A stretch of 64,000 nt of DNA from Nonomuraea angiospora (GCF_014873145.1 NZ_JADBEK010000001.1:6386001-6450000); one strand, 5' to 3'. Shown: positions 8,493 to 17,497, numbered from the stretch's first letter. Program-made: numbers and translations. The notes: generated by a model not told the origin, from the sequence alone.

Positions 8493-9398
8493 TTAGTGGA
8501 TGCCCGCGAAGAGATCGTTCTCGCGGGTGTGCGGTTCGCCCAGGCCGCCCGCCTCGATGGGCGGGCCGGGCACGGCGGACCCGGGCACGCCGATGGCCAG
8601 CCTGTAGTGCTCGACGCCCAGGACCTCCTGGCCGATGTTGTTGGACAGCGCGAACCACGGGTCGTCCACGACGATCTGCGTGGCGTGCGCCCGCATGGCC
8701 TCCATCTTGTGGCCGATCCACGGGCGGGCGTCGATCTCGGTGGTGACGTCCTCGTCCGCGTTGCCGAACGGCATGTCGTCCACGTCCTCCACCAGGAAGC
8801 CGACGTCGGCCTCGCGCAGCGCCTCGGTCGTGCGCCGCATGACGGATCGGGCGAGGGCCGTGTGGTAGAACTTCGCGATCTGCCACGGTTCGCCCTCGCC
8901 GAAGTCCGGTTTCGCGGCCAGCTCGAACGCCCTGCGCGAAACCCGGTGCGCCTGGATGTGGTCGGGGTGCCCGTAGAAGCCGTTGTCGTCGTACGTGACG
9001 AGGACCTGCGGGCGTACCTCCCGGATGACCTTGACGAGCTCCCCCGCCGCCTCGTCGAGGTCGGCGCGCCAGAACGCCTTCGGGTGGTCGTTGGACGCCA
9101 CCCCCATCATCCCCGAGTCCCGCCAGCGGCCCGGCGCGCCCAGGAAGCGGTGGTCCTCGACGCCGAGCGCCCGGCAGGCGGCGGCGAGCTCGTCGATCCG
9201 GTACGGCCCGAGCGCGTCGTCCTGGTCGGCGGCCAGGTGGGCGAGATCGGCGGGAATGATCTCGCCTTCCTCGCCGAGAGTGCAGGTCACCAGCGTGACG
9301 TGGGCGCCCTCGGCGGCGTACTTGGCCATGGTCGCCCCGGTGCCGATCGACTCGTCGTCCGGATGGGCGTGTACGAGGAGGAGCCGTCGATCAGTCAT
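8493..9398 (-). CDS. mshB: MshB, GlcNAc-Ins deacetylase of mycothiol biosynthesis
   Basis: A 301-residue zinc deacetylase of the LmbE/PIG-L family. It removes acetate from GlcNAc-inositol to give GlcN-Ins, the second committed step of mycothiol synthesis. The metal motif HAHPDDE lies at residues 10-16. [12 protein letters not shown] supplies the third metal ligand. Length and the [17 protein letters not shown] C-terminus match MshB better than the mycothiol conjugate amidase Mca. The start is the ATG at 9398, not an ATG 11 codons upstream, because the protein then begins just before the [11 protein letters not shown] strand. No clear Shine-Dalgarno is present, and leaderless translation is possible. 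It is divergent from the S9 peptidase gene, 71 bases away. Confidence 0.95.
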   Translation of the reverse strand: MTDRRLLLVHAHPDDESIGTGATMAKYAAEGAHVTLVTCTLGEEGEIIPADLAHLAADQDDALGPYRIDELAAACRALGVEDHRFLGAPGRWRDSGMMGVASNDHPKAFWRADLDEAAGELVKVIREVRPQVLVTYDDNGFYGHPDHIQAHRVSRRAFELAAKPDFGEGEPWQIAKFYHTALARSVMRRTTEALREADVGFLVEDVDDMPFGNADEDVTTEIDARPWIGHKMEAMRAHATQIVVDDPWFALSNNIGQEVLGVEHYRLAIGVPGSAVPGPPIEAGGLGEPHTRENDLFAGIH

Positions 9399-9469
9399 AG
9401 GACGAGCGTACCGACGGGCCCCGGACGCCATTGCTCAGGTTCCTCATCGGCGGTGGCAGGATTGGGCCC

Positions 9470-11533
9470 ATGAGCGAGAGCTTCCCGCGACTGTCTGCCA
9501 GGACCCGCCGGTTCACCCTCGGAGTGCCCAGGAGCTTCACGATCACTCCGGACGGCGGCCGGGTGGTCTTCCTCCGCACGAAATCGGGCACCGACCCGGT
9601 GACGTGCCTGTGGGAGCTCGACACCGACACCCACGTCGAGCGCCTGGTCGTCGACCCGCGCGCGCTCGACGCCGACGAGGAGAACCTGCCGCCGGAGGAG
9701 CGAGCCAGGCGCGAGCGCAGCCGGGAGGCGGCGGGCGGCGTGGTCGCGTACGCCGCCGACAGGGACGTCACGCGGGCCTGTTTCGCCCTGTCCGGCGCTC
9801 TCTACGTCGTGGACCTCGCGAGCGGCCAGGCGCGTCGGCTGGACACGCCGGGCGCGGTCATCGATCCCCGTCTGTCCCCGGACGGGGGACATGTCGCGTA
9901 CGTCACCGGTGGCGCGCTGCGCGTCCAGGACCTCGGGTCCGGCGAGGACCGCGCGCTGGCCACGCCGGAGTCGGAGACCGTGACGTACGGGCTGGCCGAG
10001 TTCATCGCCGCCGAGGAGATGAGCCGGATGCGCGGCCACTGGTGGGCGCCGTCGGGCGACGCGCTGCTGGTCGAACGCGTCGACGAGGCCCCGGTCCACG
10101 TCTGGCACATCGCCGACCCGGCCAACCCCGGCCGTCCCGCGTCGGTCCAGCGCTATCCGGCCGCAGGCACGCCCAACGCGGTCACCGAGCTGTTCGTGCT
10201 GGGGCTCGACGGGTCGCGGGTCGCGGTGCCGTACGAGGAGGAATACCTCACCACGGCGGCCTGGGACTCCCACGCCCTGTCGATCGTGACCCTGACGCGC
10301 GACCAGCGCACGCTGCGGCTGTTCACGGTCGACCCGGCGACGGGCGCGTCCACGCTGGTGCGCGAGGACACCGATCCGGCCTGGGTCGACATCGTGCCCG
10401 GCGTGCCCGCGCACCTCGACGACGGGTCGCTGGTGTGGGTGGCCGCCTCGGAGGGCGGCAACCGGCTGTTCGTGGGCGACCGCGCGGTCACCCCGCCCAC
10501 GCTGCAGGTGCGGGCGGTGCTCGACGTCGACCACGACAGCGTGCTGTTCAGCGCGAGCGGCGATCCGACCGAGGTTCACCTGTGGACGTGGGACGGTCAT
10601 TCGCTGCTGCCCGTCTCGACCCGTTCCGGGGTGTTCTCGGGGCGCATGTCGGGCGGCGTGGGCGTGCTGACCGAGCAGAGCCTCGACGCCGAGGGCGTGT
10701 CGACCACGGTCGTGCGGCGCGACGGCATGGCGGTGCCGATCCCGTCGTTCGCCGAGCGGCCCGGCCTCGACCTGCGCGTCTCGCTCGGCCGTTCCGGCCG
10801 TCGCGAGCTGGCCACCGCCGTGGTGCTGCCCTCGTGGCACGAGCAGGGCTCCGGGAAGCTGCCGGTCCTCATGGACCCGTACGGCGGGCCGCACGCGCAG
10901 CGCGTGCTCAACCGGCGCGGCGCGTTCCTGGAGAGCCAGTGGTTCGCCGAGCAGGGCTTCGCGGTCATCGTGGCCGACGGGCGCGGCACCCCCGGCCGGG
11001 GCCCCGAGTTCGAGCGCTCCGTCCTGAACGACCTGGCGACCCCGGCGCTCGAGGACCAGATCGACGCCCTGCAGGGGGTGGCCGAGCAGTATCCCGACGA
11101 TCTCGACCTGACCAGGGTGGCCATTCGCGGCTGGTCGTTCGGCGGCTTCCTGGCCGCGCTGGCGGTGCTGCGGCGACCGGACGTGTTCCACGCGGCGGTG
11201 GCGGGCGCGCCGGTGACCGACTGGCGGCTGTACGACACGTGCTACACGGAGCGATACCTGGGCCATCCGGACGAGCAGCCCGAGGTGTACGAGAACTCTT
11301 CGCTGTTCGCGGACGCGCCCAAGCTCGAACGCCCGCTCCTGCTGATCCACGGCCTGGCCGACGACAACGTGGTGGCCGCCCACACGCTGCGCCTGTCCTC
11401 CGCCCTGCTCGCGGCGGGCCGGCAGCACAGCGTGCTCCCGCTCTCCGGGGTGACGCACATGACGCCGCAGGAGGTGGTGGCGGAAAACCTGCTGCTGCTC
11501 CAGGTCGACTTCCTGAAGAAGTCACTGGGCTGA
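9470..11533 (+). CDS. S9 family prolyl oligopeptidase / dipeptidyl peptidase IV-like
   Basis: A 687-residue protein with an N-terminal beta-propeller (residues about 20-430) and a C-terminal alpha/beta hydrolase domain. The nucleophile is Ser556 in RGWSFGGFL. The acid is in HGLADDNV and the histidine in GVTHMT. The long propeller and the MDPYGGPHAQ segment are typical of the DPP IV branch. There is no signal peptide, so it should be a cytosolic peptidase acting on short, proline-containing peptides. The ATG at 9470 has GGCAGG upstream. An earlier TTG is in frame but would add a tail of no known homology. Confidence 0.95.
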   Translation: MSESFPRLSARTRRFTLGVPRSFTITPDGGRVVFLRTKSGTDPVTCLWELDTDTHVERLVVDPRALDADEENLPPEERARRERSREAAGGVVAYAADRDVTRACFALSGALYVVDLASGQARRLDTPGAVIDPRLSPDGGHVAYVTGGALRVQDLGSGEDRALATPESETVTYGLAEFIAAEEMSRMRGHWWAPSGDALLVERVDEAPVHVWHIADPANPGRPASVQRYPAAGTPNAVTELFVLGLDGSRVAVPYEEEYLTTAAWDSHALSIVTLTRDQRTLRLFTVDPATGASTLVREDTDPAWVDIVPGVPAHLDDGSLVWVAASEGGNRLFVGDRAVTPPTLQVRAVLDVDHDSVLFSASGDPTEVHLWTWDGHSLLPVSTRSGVFSGRMSGGVGVLTEQSLDAEGVSTTVVRRDGMAVPIPSFAERPGLDLRVSLGRSGRRELATAVVLPSWHEQGSGKLPVLMDPYGGPHAQRVLNRRGAFLESQWFAEQGFAVIVADGRGTPGRGPEFERSVLNDLATPALEDQIDALQGVAEQYPDDLDLTRVAIRGWSFGGFLAALAVLRRPDVFHAAVAGAPVTDWRLYDTCYTERYLGHPDEQPEVYENSSLFADAPKLERPLLLIHGLADDNVVAAHTLRLSSALLAAGRQHSVLPLSGVTHMTPQEVVAENLLLLQVDFLKKSLG

Positions 11534-11603
11534 CCCACTGACGCGGGGGCTCCGCCGGCACGAGGCTCACCAGCACAGAGCTTCACCCGTACGGAGCCCC
11601 ACC

Positions 11604-11705
11604 CAGCCCCGGGCCCTGCCGGCACGCGCCCCCACCGGCACCCGGCCCCATCAGCCCGGGCCCCACCGGCACGGAGCTCCGCCGGCGCGGCCCCGCCGGG
11701 CACGG
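11604..11705 (+). repeat. Left arm of a 102-bp inverted repeat
   Basis: This segment, read as reverse complement, matches 12166-12267 over 102 bases with two substitutions and no gaps. Beyond the inner and outer ends the similarity fades into related GC-rich words. No target-site duplication is seen outside the arms. Confidence 0.85.
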
Positions 11706-11779
11706 GCCTTCCAGGCCTTCCGGGTGGGATCCTTCTTCCGAACGGCGCCCCCCTTCCGAGCGGTAGCCCCCTTCCGCCG

Positions 11780-11995
11780 AACGGCAGCCCCCTTCCGAAC
11801 GGTGCCGGCGTGGCGAGCGCGGTGGTCGTCGGAGGGCGTGGGGGCGTCGTAGGCGCCTTGCTCGCCGTGCTCATCCTGGCGATCGCGCAGGGTGAGCTCG
11901 CCCTGCTGGCCGTGCCCACGTACGTCATCATGATCGTCCTGGGTGGCGTCGTGATCGCCGGTCTCGCCGTGTCCCGAGCGCTCGACGCCCCTACG
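11780..11995 (+). pseudogene. Remnant resembling the C-terminus of a sugar ABC transporter permease (RbsC-like)
   Basis: The frame containing the GTG at 11810 reads VASAVVVGGRGGVVGALLAV and continues with a second hydrophobic helix ending in GLAVSRALDA. The GGRGGVVGALL turn followed by two helices is the pattern of the last membrane segments of RbsC/XylH-type permeases. No start, no earlier helices and no proper stop are present; the frame runs into minisatellite DNA on the right and a repeated LPNGSPLP stretch on the left. I read it as a truncated remnant. A chance hydrophobic frame is possible. Confidence 0.4.
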
Positions 11996-12091
11996 CCAGT
12001 GAAGTTACGTGCCGCTGGGGCTCGGTGCCAGTGGAGCCCCGTGCGAGTGGAGCTTTGTGCTGGCAGGGCCCGGGGCTGGTGGGACCCCCGC

Positions 12092-12184
12092 GCCGGTGAA
12101 GCTCCGTGCCCGGCGGGGCCGCGCCGGTGAAGCTCCGTGCCCGGCGGGGCCGCGCCGGTGAAGCTCCGTGCCCGGCGGGGCCGC
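12092..12184 (+). repeat. 31-bp tandem repeat, three copies
   Basis: A unit beginning GCCGGTGAAGCTCCGTGCCC starts at 12092, 12123 and 12154 with a 31-base period and essentially no differences. The period is not a multiple of three. The last copy overlaps the right arm of the inverted repeat. Confidence 0.85.
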
Positions 12185-12267
12185 GCCGGCGGAGCTCTGT
12201 GCCGGTGGGGCCCGGGCTGATGGGGCCGGGTGCCGGTGGGGGCGCGTGCTGGCAGGGCCCGGGGCTG
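12166..12267 (+). repeat. Right arm of the 102-bp inverted repeat
   Basis: Reverse-complement partner of 11604-11705 (two substitutions in 102 bases). The two arms enclose about 460 bases. Confidence 0.85.
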
Positions 12268-12510
12268 GTGGGACCCCGCGCCGGTGAAGCTCAGCGCGCC
12301 TTCCCAGACCACTGCCATTTGGTCACGCCGTCGATCGTGACAACGCCACCCCACCACCGCAAGACCCGTCCCGCCCGCAAATCCCCACAGACCCCCTCCA
12401 ACCGGTCGAGGCGCGCAGCGGTCTGACAACCCCTGGTAGGACCCGCACCCCCCAAAGACCAAACCCTGGTCCGACGCGTTTCCACTTCCCCCTCCGGCAT
12501 CGTGAACGCC

Positions 12511-13938
12511 ATGCTCAAGCCCCTCACCATCACCCTCGCCTTGCTGGGCATGGGGACCTTGCCGACCACCTCGGCGTCCGCGACCACCATGGCGACCACA
12601 GCGGCCGCGGCGACCACCGCCGGCGGCCCGCAGCAGTGGCAGACCTGCCCCAATGACAAGATCGGCATGGAGTGCAGCGACCTCCAGGTCCCGGCCGACT
12701 GGCAGAAGCCGGACGGCCGCAAGATCACCCTCAAGCTGGGCCGCCTGAAAGCCACCGGCAAGTCCGAAGGCTCGGTCCTGATCGCCTACGGCGGCCCTGG
12801 CGGCCCCGGCATCGGCATCACCCAGTCCGCCCCCGACTGGTGGGCCAAGCTCCGCGAACGCATGGACATCGTCACGTGGGACACCCGCGGCTACGGCGAG
12901 CAGTTCAGGGGCCTCAGCACGGGCCTGCAGTGTGCCTGGACCCGCGTTCCCATCCCCGACTCACCCCGTGACGACGCCGACTTCGGCCGCCTGTCCGACA
13001 CCAACCGCGGCTACGCCGAGGCCTGCCGGCTCAAGGATCCCGAGCTGTTCGCCAACATGAGCTCGGCAGACCAGGCCAGAGACATGGAGGCGATCAGAAA
13101 GGCCCTCGGCGACGACAAGCTCAACTACTACGGCGCCTCCTACGCGGGCTTCTACGGCCAGGCCTACGCCCGCCTCTTCCCTGACCGGATCCGCACGATG
13201 GTCCTCGACGGCACGTGGAGCCACAGTGCCACCGACTGGGAGCGCGAGCTGGAGGAGATGGCCAAGTCCAACGAGCAGTTCCTGCGACGCTTCTTCACCT
13301 GGTGCGCCTCCAACGACTGCGCGGACGTCCCCGCCCTCTGGCGCACCCTGATCGCCCGAGCCGACCGCACCCCCATCCCCACGAAGACCGCCAACGTCGC
13401 CTACAAGACCCGCGACCTCCAGAGCTTCGCCCTGGGCCTGGCCCGCCAGGGCACCGCCGCCTGGCCCAAACTGGCCCAGGCGATCCGCAAGGCCGCCGAC
13501 GGTGACGCCTCCGACTTCGTCCCCCAACGCGGCGCCCGCTACCCCGACCAGGCCACCGGCGTCACCGAATGCGCCGACTGGCCCCGCTTCGCCAACCGCA
13601 AGGAGATGACCGCCACCATCAATCGCCTGCAACGCGTGGCCCCCAACACCGGCACGGCCAACACCCTCGCCTCAGCGACCCTGGGCTGCATCGGCTGGCC
13701 CCAGCCGGTCACCAACCCACCCACCCCGCTCCCCAAGGGCCTCCCTCCCATGCTGGGCGCAGGCGCCTGGGGCGAGTCGGACGCGGTGACCCGCGTCCTC
13801 TCCCAGGTGCCCGGCAGCGCCACCATCCGCCACGACGGCCCCGGCCACACGCTCTACGGCACCAACCCCTGCGCCCGAGACCACATCAACCGCTACTTCA
13901 CCGACCGCACTATGCCCCCCACCAAAACAGAATGCTGA
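12511..13938 (+). CDS. Secreted alpha/beta hydrolase, tripeptidyl aminopeptidase (TAP) type
   Basis: A 475-residue exported protein. MLKPLTITLALLGMGTLPTT is a signal peptide and an Ala/Thr-rich linker follows. The oxyanion turn YGGPGGPG and the nucleophile elbow GASYAG (YYGASYAGFYG) place it with the Streptomyces tripeptidyl aminopeptidases and their SlpD/E relatives. The C-terminal TAP-like region contains the histidine in GPGHTLYG. It would release peptides from extracellular protein. The start could also be the GTG at 12502, three codons upstream; the ATG is preferred because it opens the signal peptide. It ends about 70 bases before a 17-bp repeat array. Confidence 0.92.
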   Translation: MLKPLTITLALLGMGTLPTTSASATTMATTAAAATTAGGPQQWQTCPNDKIGMECSDLQVPADWQKPDGRKITLKLGRLKATGKSEGSVLIAYGGPGGPGIGITQSAPDWWAKLRERMDIVTWDTRGYGEQFRGLSTGLQCAWTRVPIPDSPRDDADFGRLSDTNRGYAEACRLKDPELFANMSSADQARDMEAIRKALGDDKLNYYGASYAGFYGQAYARLFPDRIRTMVLDGTWSHSATDWERELEEMAKSNEQFLRRFFTWCASNDCADVPALWRTLIARADRTPIPTKTANVAYKTRDLQSFALGLARQGTAAWPKLAQAIRKAADGDASDFVPQRGARYPDQATGVTECADWPRFANRKEMTATINRLQRVAPNTGTANTLASATLGCIGWPQPVTNPPTPLPKGLPPMLGAGAWGESDAVTRVLSQVPGSATIRHDGPGHTLYGTNPCARDHINRYFTDRTMPPTKTEC

Positions 13939-14006
13939 CCCCACAACCCTGACCCCCACACCCGGACACACTCCCTCGCGATGTTCCCACCGAACAACCC
14001 TCGGAG

Positions 14007-14074
14007 ATGCCTGTGCCAGGGGGATGGCTGCGCCGAGGGGATGCCTGTGCCGAGGGGATGCCTGTGCCAACGCG
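14007..14074 (+). repeat. 17-bp tandem repeat, four copies
   Basis: Four consecutive 17-base units, each starting ATGCCTGTGCC or a close variant (second copy ATGGCTGCGCC), occupy 14007-14074. Because 17 is not a multiple of three, the units read in all three frames. They give the false impression of a longer WD40 gene upstream. Confidence 0.85.
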
Positions 14075-14093
14075 AGCAGACGACGCGCCGGTT

Positions 14094-14122
14094 GGGCCGC
14101 CCGCACAGCAGTTGGGCGGCCC
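14094..14122 (+). terminator. Hairpin downstream of the TAP hydrolase
   Basis: GGGCCGCCC (14094-14102) and GGGCGGCCC (14114-14122) form a perfect 9-bp stem with an 11-base loop. It lies 155 bases after the hydrolase stop and upstream of the WD40 gene, so it could end the former transcript. The distance makes this uncertain. Confidence 0.45.
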
Positions 14123-14297
14123 GCTGTCGGCGTACTCCAGATGCAGAGTGAGTACGGGTCAACGTGCAGGCGTGAGCGGCGTGTCAGCGGCACCAGCGCA
14201 TCGACGTCCCCACGCCCTGGCTTTTGGTCCGAGGCTCCCGCGATTTAGGGTGTGTTACCCATCCCGCCACCGAGGCCGGGTACCCGCTGGAGGTCTG

Positions 14298-15437
14298 GTG
14301 GCCGATCACCGCCCCTTATCCACTGATGACGTCCCGCTGCCACCGCATCCGCCAGCATCGGCGTCGGCATCAGGCGGCCCTGGACGTCTGCGACGCTGGG
14401 GGCTGATTGCCGCTGCGGTCGTGGTCGTGGCGGCGGGCTCCTTCGTGGCTGCATGGCCGCCGGATTCGGCTCCATCGTTCCGGGCGATAGGCAAGCCGAT
14501 CGTCGGCGACGGCAAGTGGGCTGGGGCCGTGGCACTGACGGAGCTGAACGGCCGAACGGTCGCCGTTGTCGCGCACAATAACCTGGCGCAGGCATGGGAC
14601 CTGTCCACCGGTGAAAGCCTCGGCAGGCCGTTCGGCGGAGACGAGGATCAATTCATCGACGCCCTGGCGGTCGGGCAGATGAACAGTAGACAGATCGTCG
14701 TCAGCGGTGGCGGCAGCGACCTCGCGCAGGTGTGGGATCTGACCTCGGGCAAGCAGATCGGCGCCTTTGTCGGAGCCGGCTCCCCCCTCTCACTCGGGCA
14801 GATGAACGGCAAGACGATCGCGATCTCCGGAGATCAGCTCGGCCGGGTGGGAGTGTGGGACCTGGCGGCGGGACGACTGCCGGGCACCCTGCTCATTGGC
14901 CACAGCCGGGCCGTTTACGCAGTGGCGTTGGGGCAACTCGAGGGTAAGACGATCGCAGTCTCCGGCGGCAACGACGGCACCGTTCGAGTATGGGACCTGA
15001 CCGTCGGCAAACAGCTGGGAAGCGAGCTCACCGGCCACACCGACTACGTCTTCTCCGTAGCGATCGGACAGCTCAACGGTAGAACGATCGCGGTGTCGGG
15101 GAGCAAGGACGGCACCGTGCGGGTGTGGGATCTGGCAGCACACAAACAACTGGGCGAACCGCTGACCGGCCACACCGGCGAAGTCCGCTCAGTCGCCGTG
15201 GGCCTGCTGGACGACCGGACGATCGCGGTGTCGGGGAGCAAGGACGGCACCGTGCGGGTGTGGGATCTGGCAGCACACAAACAACTGGGCGAACCGCTGA
15301 CCGGCCACACCAGCGAAGTCCGCTCAGTCGCGGTCGGCCGCCTGGGCGGCGAAACGATCGCGATTTCCGCCGGCGGTGACGACGGCACCGTACGGCTATG
15401 GGGTCTGGGGTCCGCGCCGGTGTCGTCAGGCGGCTGA
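14298..15437 (+). CDS. Membrane-anchored WD40 repeat protein
   Basis: A 379-residue protein if started at the GTG at 14298, which follows GGAGGT closely. The frame is open further upstream, but that part is tandem repeat. One transmembrane helix near residues 36-55 (LIAAAVVVVAAGSFVAAW) anchors it. About seven WD40 blades follow, each with a GxTIAVSGGxDGTVRVWDL core, and should form a beta-propeller outside the membrane. No kinase or protease domain is fused to it, unlike many actinobacterial WD40 proteins. Blades encoded at 15084-15218 and 15219-15353 are almost identical at DNA level. It is probably a protein-interaction scaffold. Confidence 0.85.
   Translation: MADHRPLSTDDVPLPPHPPASASASGGPGRLRRWGLIAAAVVVVAAGSFVAAWPPDSAPSFRAIGKPIVGDGKWAGAVALTELNGRTVAVVAHNNLAQAWDLSTGESLGRPFGGDEDQFIDALAVGQMNSRQIVVSGGGSDLAQVWDLTSGKQIGAFVGAGSPLSLGQMNGKTIAISGDQLGRVGVWDLAAGRLPGTLLIGHSRAVYAVALGQLEGKTIAVSGGNDGTVRVWDLTVGKQLGSELTGHTDYVFSVAIGQLNGRTIAVSGSKDGTVRVWDLAAHKQLGEPLTGHTGEVRSVAVGLLDDRTIAVSGSKDGTVRVWDLAAHKQLGEPLTGHTSEVRSVAVGRLGGETIAISAGGDDGTVRLWGLGSAPVSSGG
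15084..15331 (+). repeat. Near-identical duplicated WD40 blade, 135-bp period
   Basis: The segment from 15084 recurs at 15219. The first 93 bases are identical and the next 19 differ at one position. The 135-base period is exactly 45 codons, one WD40 blade, so the duplication is in frame. Confidence 0.9.
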
Positions 15438-15826
15438 GGCAGGCGTGTCAGGGTCCTTGCGCGCGGCTGTTGAGGGGGTGCGCACGTCCGCCATGGGCAG
15501 TGTGCGGGCCTTAATTTGATCATGTCCTCCCGGCGCATGTTGGCCGCTCTCTGACAGTGGAGGCAGGCCACGCTGCCCTTCTTGGCCGCGCGGGTCGAAC
15601 TCAAGCTCCAGCTCTGCACGATTAGCCGTGCCTGACTCTGCACATGACCCTGTACCCCGACCCCGCACAGCGGTTGGAAGGGCCCGCACAGCGGTTGGAA
15701 CGTCTGCGCAGGGATTGGGCTGCCTGCGCTGGGGTTGGGCTGCCTGCGGCGTTTTGGGCAACGCGGGTGCGTGACGCGTCGAGGCGGATGTCGATCGAAG
15801 GGCGAGTGCTGGAGCTGGAGCTCCGG
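15438..15826. other. Non-coding stretch with short direct repeats
   Basis: No convincing gene. CCCGCACAGCGGTTGGAA occurs at 15662 and 15683 (21-base period), and TTGGGCTGCCTGCG at about 15715 and 15735. On the minus strand near 15480-15590 a frame reads ACLHCQRAANMRRED, which has a zinc-ribbon flavour, but it has no proper start or end and runs into the WD40 gene. I do not call it. Confidence 0.5.
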
Positions 15827-16564
15827 TTATCGCACCACGCGCGCGAGGAGGTCGTTGAGGGCGGCCTGCTCCTCCGAAGTGAGCCGGGCCAAGGGTGAAG
15901 CCTCGGTGAGCAGGTCGATCAGCCGCTCGCGGAGTGCGGCGCCTTCGGGGGTCAGCACGAGTTGCTTGGCACGGCGGTCACCGGGATGAGGGCGCCGTTC
16001 GACGATGCCCTGCTCCTCCAGCCGATCGACGACGAAGGTCGCGTTCGACGGCTCGCAACTCATCCGCTCGGCCAGGTCGCGCATGGTCATCGGGCCGGTG
16101 AGTTCGCGCAGCGCCACCGCCTGGGCCGCCGTCAGGTCCAGCGCCCCCGCCCGCTCCCTGATATGGCCCTCGATCTGCTTGGCCAACGCGCCGACAAGAC
16201 CGCACAGGTTCCGCTCAGCAATGGCCCGCTCCGCGCTGCCAACGGCACCGCCGCTGGTGGCGCCCACGCCGGCGGCATCACCACTGGTGGCCCCACCACC
16301 GCTGGCGTCACCGCTGGTGGCGCCAAGGCTGGCGGCGTCACCACCGGTCGCGTCAGCGCCGTTGGCAAGGCCGGGGGCGTCACCACCGGTCGCGTCACGG
16401 CTAGCGGCGTCACGGTTCGCGGCGTCACCGCCGGTGACGTCAGCGCTGGTGATGGCAAGGCTGGCGGCGTCATGGCTGGTGACGTTACCGCCGCTGGTGG
16501 CAAGGGTGGCGTCATCAGCGCTGGTGGCGGGGTGGGGCGACTTCACAGGGCCAGGATAGCTCAA
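15827..16564 (-). CDS. MarR family regulator with a repetitive N-terminal extension
   Basis: The C-terminal 140 residues are a complete MarR winged-helix domain: ALDLTAAQAVALRELTG, then MTMRDLAERMSCEPSNATFV (recognition helix), then the wing VERRPHPGDRRAKQLVLT. The frame continues upstream for about 100 residues of degenerate A-T-S-G-D repeats (GATSGDASGGG, DAASRDATGGDA). The furthest start is a TTG at 16564. A GTG inside the repeat, about 20 codons before the MarR domain, would give an ordinary-sized regulator. The gene is divergent from a metallo-beta-lactamase-fold enzyme, the usual partner whose expression it would repress. The ligand is unknown. Confidence 0.85.
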   Translation of the reverse strand: MSYPGPVKSPHPATSADDATLATSGGNVTSHDAASLAITSADVTGGDAANRDAASRDATGGDAPGLANGADATGGDAASLGATSGDASGGGATSGDAAGVGATSGGAVGSAERAIAERNLCGLVGALAKQIEGHIRERAGALDLTAAQAVALRELTGPMTMRDLAERMSCEPSNATFVVDRLEEQGIVERRPHPGDRRAKQLVLTPEGAALRERLIDLLTEASPLARLTSEEQAALNDLLARVVR

Positions 16565-16567
16565 GCA

Positions 16568-16579
16568 TGCATATTTGCA
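16568..16579. promoter_or_regulatory. Possible MarR operator in an AT-rich intergenic island
   Basis: TGCATATTTGCA is palindromic at ten of twelve positions. It lies in the AT-rich 48 bases between the MarR and MBL-fold starts, where both promoters must be. No footprint-level claim can be made. Confidence 0.35.
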
Positions 16580-16612
16580 GCTTTAATAGTTCTAGTTGTA
16601 AGTTTCTCTGCC

Positions 16613-17497
16613 ATGAACAGCTACGAAGAGCGTCTGCGTCGGCCGTCCTCTGCTCGTTCCCTTCAGCTTGGCGAGCTCAAGATCAGCTATGTGCCGGACG
16701 GTGCGGTGCAGCTCAAGCCGTACGGGTGGTTGCTCAGGACGACAGAGCAGGATTGGAAGGACAACGCCGCCTTCCTCGACCACACGGGAAACCTTGTGGG
16801 GAGCATCGGTGCGCTGTTGGTGGAGTACGGCGAGAGGGCCTTGTTGATCGATGCCGGAGTGGGGCCGGTGTCCGTGCCCGACGATCCGGAGAACCCGAAG
16901 ATCGGCTCCATCCGTGGTGGCGAGTTGCTCGACAGCCTTGCCAAGCTGGGTCGGCGGCCCAACGAGATCGAGGCGGTGGCCTTCACTCACCTGCACCTCG
17001 ACCATCTCGGCTGGGCCTGGCACCCCGCGCCTGGCCGCGACCGGCCCGCGTTCACCGAGGCCGACTACCTGATCTCTGAGCCCGAATGGGAGCAGCGGCA
17101 CCTGAGCCTTGAGCAGGGGACGACCGACGAGATGCTCGCCGCTCTGGCGCCTCGGGCGCGTACCGTGCGGGATGACGAGGAGATCTTCCCGGGAGTGCGG
17201 GTGGCGCTGGCTCCTGGGCATACGTTCGGGCACGCCACCTACACGATCACGTCCGGCGGGCAGCGGTTGATCGCGTTCGGTGACGCGCTGCACTCCTCAG
17301 TCCAGATCCGGCATCCCGAGTGGTTCGCCGGTTCGGACCTGGACTCGGTGGAGTCGACGGTGCACCGGCACCGGCTGGTCAACGAGTTGCAGCGTCCGGA
17401 CACGATCGGCTTCGGCGTGCACTTCGCCGACGTGGTGTTCGGCCGCGTCGACCACACCGCCGACGACGACGGCCCGACCTGGGTGCCCGTAGCATGA
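16613..17497 (+). CDS. Metallo-beta-lactamase-fold hydrolase
   Basis: A 294-residue cytosolic MBL-fold protein. The metal-binding signature is THLHLDHLGW (HxHxDH). Further ligands are in GHTFGH, in FGDALH and in the C-terminal GFGVHF. The arrangement resembles AHL lactonase/quorum-quenching and related lactone or ester hydrolases. The ATG at 16613 is taken because the frame upstream overlaps the divergent MarR gene. Its promoter is in the AT-rich spacer it shares with the MarR regulator, which probably controls it. Confidence 0.92.
   Translation: MNSYEERLRRPSSARSLQLGELKISYVPDGAVQLKPYGWLLRTTEQDWKDNAAFLDHTGNLVGSIGALLVEYGERALLIDAGVGPVSVPDDPENPKIGSIRGGELLDSLAKLGRRPNEIEAVAFTHLHLDHLGWAWHPAPGRDRPAFTEADYLISEPEWEQRHLSLEQGTTDEMLAALAPRARTVRDDEEIFPGVRVALAPGHTFGHATYTITSGGQRLIAFGDALHSSVQIRHPEWFAGSDLDSVESTVHRHRLVNELQRPDTIGFGVHFADVVFGRVDHTADDDGPTWVPVA

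Larger units (their letters stand above)
11534..12510. other. Minisatellite-rich stretch with a gene remnant
   Basis: Nearly 1 kb without an intact gene. It holds a 102-bp inverted repeat (arms at 11604-11705 and 12166-12267), three copies of a 31-bp direct repeat, a duplicated 43-bp word (near 12060 and 12249), and between the arms a reading-frame remnant resembling the end of a sugar ABC permease. Long open frames on both strands are by-products of the repeats. Confidence 0.7.

Noticed and set aside
11242..12462. Long minus-strand open frame in the minisatellite stretch
   Set aside because: Its translation is Pro/Arg/His repeats that mirror the tandem DNA repeats, with no domain.
14007..14297. 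Upstream extension of the WD40 gene
   Set aside because: The extension translates a 17-bp tandem repeat and a hairpin; a GTG with GGAGGT at 14298 gives a normal anchored protein.
15044..15643. Minus-strand gene with a CLHCQ zinc-like motif
   Set aside because: It is antisense to the WD40 repeats for most of its length and has no supported start; the motif alone is not enough.
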